Source: Elusimicrobiota bacterium | GTDB lineage: Bacteria; Elusimicrobiota; Elusimicrobia; F11 | Direction of reading: 5' to 3' | Length of the DNA: 10,435 bases | Assembly: GCA_022709485.1 (NCBI GenBank) | Contig: JAKLIS010000025.1 | Coordinates: 1-10,435, forward strand | In this document: piece after piece, positions 1 to 5,879 of the stretch | How positions within the stretch are numbered: the stretch's first letter is position 1 | Layout: every line of letters begins with the position of its first letter | Position numbers and translations under genes: made by a program | The notes under the pieces: generated by a model | What the model was told of the DNA's origin: nothing | Seen by the model: the letters and a program-made list of their open reading frames with translations, nothing else | Database searches by the model: none

Positions 1-2034
1 CCTCGGATTTCGCTGCCATAAGAAAGAATCTCTGGGGCGCAGGCACACGGGAAGAGGTTCATGAGAATAACCGCGCGACAATCCCCCGCCGTACTCTTCA
101 GCCAAAGATTTATCCGCCCATTTCCAATAATCGTTTCCGAGACCTCTGCGATTGACGGGATACTCGTCGAGCGCGCGCAGGACAAACTCGGGACCGATTC
201 TGAGAGCGGAAGAAATCGGTTTTTCTAACTTTTTGTTTTGAAGACACGCCAGAGCCAGGGCGGCCGCCAATGGATTATCTTCATTTCTATTTTGTTCCCA
301 CCACCGTTTTAAAATGGCCCGATATTTTTCCCTGACATATTCATTTTTTTCCAGTTGAATCAAATTGTACAGAGCCAAGACGCTGAGCGTTCCTTTTCGC
401 ATTCGGTTGGCGGAGGGGTTCCCCGCCACCAATTGCATAAATGTCTCTTCGAGCCCGTACCAGTCGATGGCGCTTTGGAGAAGCGCTTGGCCCGAATAAA
501 GATTGGTTTTATAAAAGTGGGCAAATAAATAATCATTGGTGAGATAATCGGCCGTTTTTATGACGTGGAGCGCCAACAGAGCGTTGGCCGCCAGCACCTT
601 GAGGTTTTCCGGGGATTCCAAATATTGACCGTTTTTATTTTTCTTGAAATTTTTCAGGGATTTCGTAATGAGCCTCTCGAGTTTTTTGCCGGGATATTCC
701 TTTCCATTGCGCTTTCTTGAAAAGAAATGGTCTTTATATTTTTCTCTTAAGATTTCAGATAATCGGTCCGCCAAATGAAGAAGGCCATTGGCGGTGGGAA
801 TCGCCAGAAGATAAAGTTTCTCTTTGTCGTTTTTTTGAATGGATTTCATGACGTCTTTCATCCCCGGCCAAAGCTCGTAAAATGGAAAAATACGATGCGC
901 CTTTTTAATTTGTTTTAAAAACCGCTTTTTCTTTTTTTCATCCGATAATAATTCGTCGATTCCGCGCTTAATTTGATCCGCGGAATAATAGGATGAAAGG
1001 CTCGATGAAAATCGGCCGTCTTTTTTTATGAGGAGTTCGTCGTCGATGAGTTGGCCGGCAACCATTGTTAAATCATTCGCCATTTGGTTTTTTAAGGCTT
1101 TATTTTCTATATGCGGGAAGGCCGCCGCGTAAGCGAAAAATAAACCGGTGTAAATATCTTTGCTCGGAGACTTATGATAGGGAACGCCGTCTTTATCCAC
1201 GTACCGGGCCACAAAGACATCCGACGGTGATCCCAGAACTGATCGATGAAGGGTTTGCAGGGCGTTTTCGAGTTCTTGTAGGGTGAGTTTGCTTTTGGTG
1301 ACGCCGTATTTCCACGCCAGAGAAGCGGCGTAAAATCCGGTATAGGTGGTGGCATCCCCGAGTTCGTCCGGGGAGCCGTCCGGTTTCCGCGATGCGACAA
1401 ATCCGTTTTCAAGAAAATCCCGTCTTAACCGATCGCCCAAGGCCTGCGCTTTGTCCTCTAATTTTTTTATATCGATATCCGGATACCGTTCAAATTCGAT
1501 TTTCTTAATCTCCCCATTGGCCAAACCATACCAATAGAGACGCGGCTCAACCTGATGGCCTTCGCGGTCTTTCATGGAAAATTCAATCCACCGCCTTTCA
1601 TATCGGTTGGGGGAGGAAAAATCACACCGCTGGATATCCCGCTGACAAATTATTTCACCCGTGGTGACATCTCTCACTTCCAGCCGAAAAATCTCATAAG
1701 CTTCGTTTAAAAGACCCCTATTCGGATAGTGGCCGCGCCTCAAAATAAACGTGGCTCGATAAAGCCCGGGGCCCAGAGGCAGGGGATTCATAGAATTTTT
1801 CAGGATAAAACCTGGTTGGTCTATTTTGTAGTCCACCATCCAGCCGTGATGTCCTTTTTTGCCGGTTTGATGGGCAAAATCTTGATCGGGATCGAATGTC
1901 CGAATAGATTTCCAGGGCGGGGGATAAAGAGTCGCAGAATGGATATTGATGGCAAAAGAAAATAGCGAGCCTGCCACCAGGCTCCCGGCCAAAAGGAGCA
2001 ATGGAAAGACCCACCTTGAGGGTCCATAGCTCAT
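1..2034 (-). CDS. Envelope-anchored protein, beta-sandwich plus helical-toroid region (partial, C-terminus off left edge)
   Basis: Reading the minus strand from the ATG at 2034 gives 678 uninterrupted codons to position 1, so the C-terminus lies outside the window. Residues about 8-30 (WVFPLLLLAGSLVAGSLFSF) are hydrophobic and look like an uncleaved signal anchor or signal peptide, so most of the protein should be outside the cytoplasm. Residues about 60-165 read like a beta-sandwich or carbohydrate-binding type domain (LGPGLYRATFILRR, then alternating strands and YWYGLANGEI). Residues about 165-660 are mostly amphipathic helices with aromatic motifs such as DATTYTGFYAAS, SKDIYTGLFFAYAAAFP and DSFLWQRNP, suggesting an (alpha/alpha) toroid like those of glycan-active enzymes. 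I see no recognisable catalytic motif and cannot name a family. It is divergent from the yggS operon. No clear Shine-Dalgarno precedes the start. The open frame is certain; the fold and any glycan role are inference. Confidence 0.85.
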   Translation of the reverse strand, partial: MSYGPSRWVFPLLLLAGSLVAGSLFSFAINIHSATLYPPPWKSIRTFDPDQDFAHQTGKKGHHGWMVDYKIDQPGFILKNSMNPLPLGPGLYRATFILRRGHYPNRGLLNEAYEIFRLEVRDVTTGEIICQRDIQRCDFSSPNRYERRWIEFSMKDREGHQVEPRLYWYGLANGEIKKIEFERYPDIDIKKLEDKAQALGDRLRRDFLENGFVASRKPDGSPDELGDATTYTGFYAASLAWKYGVTKSKLTLQELENALQTLHRSVLGSPSDVFVARYVDKDGVPYHKSPSKDIYTGLFFAYAAAFPHIENKALKNQMANDLTMVAGQLIDDELLIKKDGRFSSSLSSYYSADQIKRGIDELLSDEKKKKRFLKQIKKAHRIFPFYELWPGMKDVMKSIQKNDKEKLYLLAIPTANGLLHLADRLSEILREKYKDHFFSRKRNGKEYPGKKLERLITKSLKNFKKNKNGQYLESPENLKVLAANALLALHVIKTADYLTNDYLFAHFYKTNLYSGQALLQSAIDWYGLEETFMQLVAGNPSANRMRKGTLSVLALYNLIQLEKNEYVREKYRAILKRWWEQNRNEDNPLAAALALACLQNKKLEKPISSALRIGPEFVLRALDEYPVNRRGLGNDYWKWADKSLAEEYGGGLSRGYSHEPLPVCLRPRDSFLWQRNPR

Positions 2035-2104
2035 AGTCCGAGGGTAACCCTATTTTGGCCGAAAATCGATAGAAGAAACGGGTTGAGAATTAGAGACGTT
2101 CTTG

Positions 2105-2216
2105 GTGCCTAGTGCCTGGTGCCTGGTGCCTGGTGCCTGGTGCCTAGTGCCTAGTGCCTAGTGCCTAGTGCCTAGTGCCTAGTGCCTAGTGCCTAGTGCC
2201 TAGTGCCTAGTGCCTA
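2105..2216. repeat. Heptanucleotide tandem array, 16 units of GTGCCTA/G
   Basis: Sixteen exact head-to-tail 7-base units fill 112 bases. Unit 1 is GTGCCTA, units 2-5 are GTGCCTG, and units 6-16 are GTGCCTA. The only variation is in the last base, and the two variants are grouped rather than interspersed, which fits recent expansion by slippage or unequal exchange. The array lies between divergent genes, about 70 bases upstream of the envelope gene and about 140 bases upstream of the yggS -10 box. Confidence 0.98.
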
Positions 2217-2272
2217 TATATTAAGCGATTAATTTTTGGGGAGGATTTTCCATTTAATTCTTAGTTTTTTAC

Positions 2273-2300
2273 CAGGCACTAGGAACTAGGCACCAGGCAC
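2273..2300 (-). repeat. Four inverted units of the same heptamer
   Basis: Read on the minus strand, this stretch gives GTGCCTG, GTGCCTA, GTTCCTA and GTGCCTG: four units of the heptamer array in opposite orientation, one with a single substitution. With the main array, across a 56-base AT-rich spacer, it can form a stem of up to about 28 base pairs as a cruciform, or as a hairpin if transcribed. Confidence 0.93.
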
Positions 2301-2334
2301 AGTCTTTGTGAACTGGGAACCATTCCCCTCCAGG

Positions 2335-2363
2335 CTCCGAAAATGGCTGTTTTTTAGTATAAT
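2335..2363 (+). promoter_or_regulatory. Probable sigma-70-type promoter of the yggS operon
   Basis: TATAAT at 2358-2363 matches the -10 consensus exactly. The hexamer 17 bases upstream (CTCCGA, 2335-2340) is a poor -35, so the promoter may need an activator or may be weak. Transcription would begin near 2370, only about 13 bases before the ATG at 2383. That places the upstream in-frame GTG at 2308 outside the transcript and favours the later start. Confidence 0.55.
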
Positions 2364-2382
2364 CCCATCGTTTCTCACCCCA

Positions 2383-3117
2383 ATGGCAAACCTCCAACTT
2401 GAATCTCTGCAAGATCGATGGCTCGGCCTAAAAACCAAGGTCAAGGCGGCAGCTGAAAGAAGCGGCCGGGAGATGAATGATGTGGTCATCCTGGCGGTGA
2501 CTAAAAACGTTCAGTGTGAGATTGTTGCTCAAGCGATAACTTTGGGGATGACAGAAATCGGAGAAAACCGGGTCCAAGAAGCTTTAGAAAAAATTGAAAA
2601 TTTAAAATCCCGGGGAAAATCAGGCTCATTGAATTTAAACGGTGTTCATTTCCACATGATTGGACATCTTCAGTCGAACAAAGCGCGAAAATCGGTCGCG
2701 AATTTTGATGTGATTCAATCGGTTGATCACCCGGATTTAGCCGCTGATTTAAATCGATTGGCGGGAGAAGAGGGGAAAAAACAACGGTGTTTAATTGAAG
2801 TAAAAATTTCTCCCGAACCCTCAAAATCAGGCATCTCCCAACAAGAGGCGCCGGCATTTATTGAAGGTTTTGGGCAATATCAAAACCTTAAATTAGAAGG
2901 ACTCATGACCATCCCTCCGTTTGGCATCACTCCTGAGAAAACCAGGGAATATTTTCGGGAATTTAAAGTCTTTTTTGAAAGGCAAAAGAAATTTTTAGGC
3001 GAGAATCCTGTTCTTTCCATGGGAATGACGGACGACTTTGAAATCGCTATCGAGGAAGGAAGCACCATGATTCGGGTTGGGCGCGCCTTGTTCGGAGAAA
3101 GGAAGCGGCAGGATTAA
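2383..3117 (+). CDS. yggS: YggS/PROSC-family pyridoxal phosphate homeostasis protein
   Basis: This 244-residue protein matches the YggS family in length and motifs. The family binds pyridoxal 5'-phosphate on a single-domain TIM barrel (alanine-racemase N-terminal fold) and buffers PLP in the cytosol; no enzymatic activity is established. Visible motifs: ILAVTKN with the predicted PLP lysine at K41, GENRVQEA, FHMIGHLQSNK, IQSVD, PSKSGI, LEGLMTIPP, and the C-terminal phosphate-binding region SMGMTDDFEIAIEEGSTMIRVGRALFG. An in-frame GTG at 2308 would add 25 residues, but the -10 box lies inside that extension and the added peptide is unlike the family, so ATG 2383 is chosen. No strong Shine-Dalgarno is present, in keeping with a short leader. 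It is followed after 6 bases by proC, a neighbour it has in many bacteria. Confidence 0.95.
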   Translation: MANLQLESLQDRWLGLKTKVKAAAERSGREMNDVVILAVTKNVQCEIVAQAITLGMTEIGENRVQEALEKIENLKSRGKSGSLNLNGVHFHMIGHLQSNKARKSVANFDVIQSVDHPDLAADLNRLAGEEGKKQRCLIEVKISPEPSKSGISQQEAPAFIEGFGQYQNLKLEGLMTIPPFGITPEKTREYFREFKVFFERQKKFLGENPVLSMGMTDDFEIAIEEGSTMIRVGRALFGERKRQD

Positions 3118-3123
3118 TAATTT

Positions 3124-3945
3124 ATGACGGATAAAAACGTAGGGTTCATTGGATGGGGACGGATGGGCGGAGCCTTGGCGCAAGGATCGTTGGCGGCCGG
3201 GGTGCTGTCCGCCAAACAGATGATGGCCTTCGACCCGGATTCCAACGCCAAAGCCCGAATTAAAACCGCCAAATTAAAACTGGCGGGAAGCATCGCCGAG
3301 GTAGTTGAATTCGCCGACATTATTTTTCTCTGCGTGAAGCCTCAGCAGATGAGCGGGGTTTTAAAAGAATTGAGCTCCACTCCCGTAAAAGCCCAGCTTC
3401 CTGATAAATGTCTGGTGTCAATTGCGGCGGGCATCACATTGGCTCGGATAGCGCGGGACGTGGGGGATACCATTTCAATGATTCGCGTGATGCCTAACAC
3501 GCCGGCGCTTATCGGAAAAGGGATGTCGGTCATGAGTCCCGGAGCCCGCGCCACCAAACAACAGATCGATCTCGTAAAACGGATTTTGAAGTCAGTGGGA
3601 GAAGTGTTGGTGGAAGTGGAGCATTTGATGGATGCGGTCACTGCCGTCTCCGGATCGGGACCGGCTTACGTGTTTTATTTGGCGGAAGCCATGACTGAAG
3701 CGGGGGTTGAGCTGGGACTATCCCGTGAACTATCCGCTCAACTGGTTCGTCAAACCGTATGTGGAGCGGGGCATTTAATGGGAGTTAGAAAAGAAAGCGC
3801 TCAAGAACTTCGGGAACAAGTCACCTCTCCCGGCGGAACCACTGCCGCTGCCGTTCAGGAATTTGATGCCCGCGGATTTAAAGAAATTGTGAAAGCTGCG
3901 TTAATTAAAGCGGCGCAGCGGTCCGTCGAACTGTCTCAAGTATGA
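3124..3945 (+). CDS. proC: Pyrroline-5-carboxylate reductase
   Basis: The 273-residue product has the normal length for ProC, which reduces 1-pyrroline-5-carboxylate to L-proline with NAD(P)H, the last step of proline synthesis, in the cytosol. The N-terminal Rossmann motif is VGFIGWGRMGGAL (residues about 6-18). It is followed by FLCVKPQQM and the MIRVMPNTPALIGKGM segment. The C-terminal dimerisation and substrate domain carries AVSGSGPAYVFYLAEAM and the ProC signature region ELREQVTSPGGTTAAAVQEF. All expected motifs are intact. The start is 6 bases after the yggS stop with no strong ribosome-binding site, so translation is probably coupled. Confidence 0.98.
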   Translation: MTDKNVGFIGWGRMGGALAQGSLAAGVLSAKQMMAFDPDSNAKARIKTAKLKLAGSIAEVVEFADIIFLCVKPQQMSGVLKELSSTPVKAQLPDKCLVSIAAGITLARIARDVGDTISMIRVMPNTPALIGKGMSVMSPGARATKQQIDLVKRILKSVGEVLVEVEHLMDAVTAVSGSGPAYVFYLAEAMTEAGVELGLSRELSAQLVRQTVCGAGHLMGVRKESAQELREQVTSPGGTTAAAVQEFDARGFKEIVKAALIKAAQRSVELSQV

Positions 3946-3954
3946 GGTAAAAAT

Positions 3955-4218
3955 ATGATAATTAGAGTGAGAGCCATTCCAAATGCCAAACATAGCGAAG
4001 TCATGGGCCGGGTGGGATCTGTCGTCCGGGTCCGCGTGGCGGCCCCCGCGGTGGACGGCAAAGCGAACGAGGAATTAATTGAATTTTTAGCGGAATTTTT
4101 TGGGGTGAAGCCCAGAGATGTCGCGATTCTTCAGGGCGAAAAAGGAAAAGAAAAAACCGTTGAAATTGAAGGCCGTCCTGAACACGAACTTGAAGAAATA
4201 ATGGACGCCATCCCGTAA
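3955..4218 (+). CDS. yggU: DUF167/YggU family protein
   Basis: This small protein of 87 residues belongs to the DUF167 (YggU) family, whose molecular function is not established. The family signature is clear: IRVRAIPNAKHSEV at the N-terminus, VRVRVAAPAVDGKANEELIEFLAEFFGV in the middle, and a GEKGKEKTVEIEG strand near the end. The start lies 9 bases after proC, with a GAGG Shine-Dalgarno-like element at the end of proC. The TAA stop directly abuts a REP-like palindrome. YggU next to YggS and ProC is a common conserved grouping. Confidence 0.93.
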   Translation: MIIRVRAIPNAKHSEVMGRVGSVVRVRVAAPAVDGKANEELIEFLAEFFGVKPRDVAILQGEKGKEKTVEIEGRPEHELEEIMDAIP

Positions 4219-4283
4219 GGGGTCAAGTCGCACCATGACTCACTTTTTGAGTCAAAAAATGAGTCATGGCGCGACTTGACCCC
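4219..4283. repeat. REP-like near-perfect palindrome, copy 1
   Basis: The 32-base left arm (4219-4250) and 32-base right arm (4252-4283) are reverse complements with two mismatches, around a single central G. The arms begin with GGGGTCAAGTCGC and contain CATGACTCA. A second copy of the family lies at 10251-10309. The form (an extragenic hairpin with GGGG at the foot) is that of REP elements mobilised in trans by RAYT (TnpA-REP) transposases; that link is inference, since no such transposase is visible here. There is no U-tract, so it is not a classical terminator, but the hairpin could modulate the mRNA between yggU and rpoZ. Confidence 0.95.
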
Positions 4284-4313
4284 TTCACCCCTTCATTCAA
4301 ATAAGGAGAAAAG

Positions 4314-4637
4314 ATGACAAAAGCAAAAATTGAAGTTGAAGAAAAAGAAAAGCCCTTGGACGCTTATATTATGGAGTGTTATAAGGATCGTTATAAAATT
4401 CCTTTCGCGGCGCTTCGTTGGGCCAAGGAAATCAAGCAAAAAGAGAACCTGCCGGATCCGCTTCCCTCTTTGGTGCTTCGCGCCTTGAAAGAAATTCTGA
4501 CCGGCCAGGCGACCGTGGCTCAGGTTGAAAAACTTCCATGGGCCATAAAAATCGCGCCTCAACCCATTCCGATGGTTCAAACCACGCCCACCATCAGCTT
4601 GAATGTGGACAAGAAAGAAGAGGAAGGAAAGAAATAG
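4314..4637 (+). CDS. rpoZ: Divergent RNA polymerase omega subunit (RpoZ-like)
   Basis: This 107-residue acidic/basic protein has no strong motif, but residues about 23-65 follow the omega pattern: RYKIPFAALRWAKEIKQKE corresponds to the NRFELVLLAAKRARQL helix, and LPSLVLRALKEILTGQATV to the KPTVIALREIAEGKI helix. Omega helps assemble and stabilise RNA polymerase by clamping the beta-prime subunit. Position supports the call, since rpoZ directly precedes coaBC and priA in many bacteria. The Pro/Thr-rich tail and lysine/glutamate end (residues about 80-107) are outside the core. A good Shine-Dalgarno (AAGGAG, 4303-4308) sits 5 bases before the ATG, after the palindrome. The assignment rests on pattern and context, not on close similarity. 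Confidence 0.7.
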   Translation: MTKAKIEVEEKEKPLDAYIMECYKDRYKIPFAALRWAKEIKQKENLPDPLPSLVLRALKEILTGQATVAQVEKLPWAIKIAPQPIPMVQTTPTISLNVDKKEEEGKK

Positions 4638-4657
4638 ACGGGGGGAGTGTCTCGCCC

Positions 4658-5194
4658 ATGAAGAAAAAAAAGATTGTTTTGGGGATTACCGGGAGCATCG
4701 CCGCTTTTAAAACCCCGGAAATCGTGAGAATTCTCAAGAAGAAAGGTTTTGATGTGGCCTGCGTTCTCACCCCGGCGGCGTCCCAGTTCGTGACCCCGTT
4801 TGTTTTATCCGCTCTTTCCGGGGAGAAAGCGGTGTCGGACATGTTTGACCCGGATGCCGCTCACATTTCCCATTTGAAAATGGCGGAAGAGGCGGACCTT
4901 TTTCTTATTGCCCCGGCTTCAGCCGCCACATTGGCCCGGTGCGCTCAAGGCATTGCGGAAGACATGGTGAGCGTGGTGTATCTCGCCACCAAAGCGCCGG
5001 TTTTAATGGCGCCCGCCATGCACGATACGATGTGGAACCACCCCGCCACTCAAAAAAACGTTGAAATTTTAAAAGAGCGGGGCGCAAAGTTTGTAGGACC
5101 CATAGAAGGCGATTTGGCCGATGGATCTTCCGGTCCCGGCCGCATGAGCGACGTGAACGAAATCGTCAGAATGGCGGAACGGATCGTTTCGTAA
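4658..5194 (+). CDS. coaC: Phosphopantothenoylcysteine decarboxylase (stand-alone CoaC)
   Basis: A flavoprotein of the HFCD family, 178 residues, expected to decarboxylate 4'-phosphopantothenoylcysteine to phosphopantetheine in coenzyme A synthesis. Visible: N-terminal VLGITGSIAAFKTPEIV (FMN-binding), the active-site histidine in AAHISHLKMAEEADL (H69), IAPASAATLARCAQGIAEDM, then PAMHDTMWNHPATQ and GDLADGSSGPGRM. The classical PxMNxxMW asparagine is H122, and the cysteine in the usual G-x-x-A-C-G flap is D155. ATG 4658 was chosen because it opens directly on the conserved MKKKKIVLGITGS. A longer frame from 4538 only adds sequence overlapping rpoZ. A GGGGGAG stretch near 4640-4646 can serve as ribosome-binding site. 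Only the decarboxylase half of the usual fused CoaBC is present; coaB follows after 7 bases. Confidence 0.9.
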   Translation: MKKKKIVLGITGSIAAFKTPEIVRILKKKGFDVACVLTPAASQFVTPFVLSALSGEKAVSDMFDPDAAHISHLKMAEEADLFLIAPASAATLARCAQGIAEDMVSVVYLATKAPVLMAPAMHDTMWNHPATQKNVEILKERGAKFVGPIEGDLADGSSGPGRMSDVNEIVRMAERIVS

Positions 5195-5201
5195 AGTCAA
5201 A

Positions 5202-5879
5202 ATGGTCAGGCCCAAACCAAAAAAGCGATCCCTCAACGTTTTAATTACCGCCGGTCCCACCCGTGAATATTTAGATCCCGTCAGATTTCTTTCCAATGAT
5301 TCCTCCGGTCGCATGGGTTTTGAGGTCTCGGCCGCTTTTCAAAAAACCAAAAATTACGTGATGTTGATTCATGGCCCCACGCCATTGGTTCCTCCCCGTG
5401 GAGTCCGTCATTTTGCTGTTACTTCCGCCCGGGACATGTTTTCCGCTGTTAAAAAATTCCTTCCCAAAGCGGATGTTTTTATCGCCACCGCGGCCGTCTC
5501 TGATTGGCGGTTTTCCAAAACGCATGTTCAAAAACTAAAAAAAGGGAACCTTTCAAAACTGTCCGTGTCTCTGGAAAAAAACCCGGATATTTTGGCGTGG
5601 GCGGGGAAGTGGAAAGGAAATCATGCCCGGCCGCTTCTGGTGGGATTTGCGCTTGAAACGGGGAACGTCCAAAGAGAGGCGCTCAAAAAACTTTCTCAAA
5701 AAAAATTGGATCTGATTATTGGAAACACCATTCAATCTTTTGGCGGGGAAAAAATTAAACCAATCTGGATTGAAACCGGTCCATCCGTTCATCCTTTGCC
5801 CCTCATGAGCAAAAAACGATTGGCGGAAAAAATTTGCCAATGGGTTTCTAAAAAGACCTCGGAGCGAAAAGATGTCTGA
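5202..5879 (+). CDS. coaB: Phosphopantothenate-cysteine ligase (stand-alone CoaB)
   Basis: This 225-residue protein is the ligase half of CoaBC. It activates 4'-phosphopantothenate with a nucleotide (CTP in most bacteria) and joins it to cysteine, supplying the CoaC substrate. Motifs: NVLITAGPTREYLDPVRFL at residues 12-30, SNDSSGRMG, the ATAAVSDWR segment (the usual AAVADYR), QKLKKG equivalent to the KIKK lysine loop, LEKNPDILA, and VGFALETGN. The start codon is 7 bases after the coaC stop in a different frame, with no strong Shine-Dalgarno, so coupled translation is likely. The end overlaps the next gene by 8 bases. Residues look intact, so this is probably a functional split rather than a decayed fusion. 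Confidence 0.93.
   Translation: MVRPKPKKRSLNVLITAGPTREYLDPVRFLSNDSSGRMGFEVSAAFQKTKNYVMLIHGPTPLVPPRGVRHFAVTSARDMFSAVKKFLPKADVFIATAAVSDWRFSKTHVQKLKKGNLSKLSVSLEKNPDILAWAGKWKGNHARPLLVGFALETGNVQREALKKLSQKKLDLIIGNTIQSFGGEKIKPIWIETGPSVHPLPLMSKKRLAEKICQWVSKKTSERKDV

Larger units (their letters stand above)
2035..2382. other. Divergent intergenic region with heptamer repeats and yggS promoter
   Basis: This 348-base gap separates the minus-strand envelope gene from yggS. It holds the 16-unit heptanucleotide array (2105-2216), an AT-rich spacer (2217-2272), four inverted heptamer units (2273-2300), a stretch with GGGAACC-type words (2312-2325), and a consensus -10 hexamer (2358-2363). I find no convincing small gene, tRNA or riboswitch in it, and no clear promoter for the minus-strand gene. 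Confidence 0.8.

Noticed and set aside
2105..2216. CRISPR array
   Set aside because: Units are 7 bases, directly adjacent and without spacers.
2308..2382. N-terminal extension of YggS from the GTG at 2308
   Set aside because: The -10 hexamer at 2358-2363 lies within it and the added 25 residues are unlike the family; ATG 2383 gives normal length.
4219..4283. Intrinsic terminator after yggU
   Set aside because: The stem is strong but no T-run follows on either strand, and genes of the same operon continue downstream.
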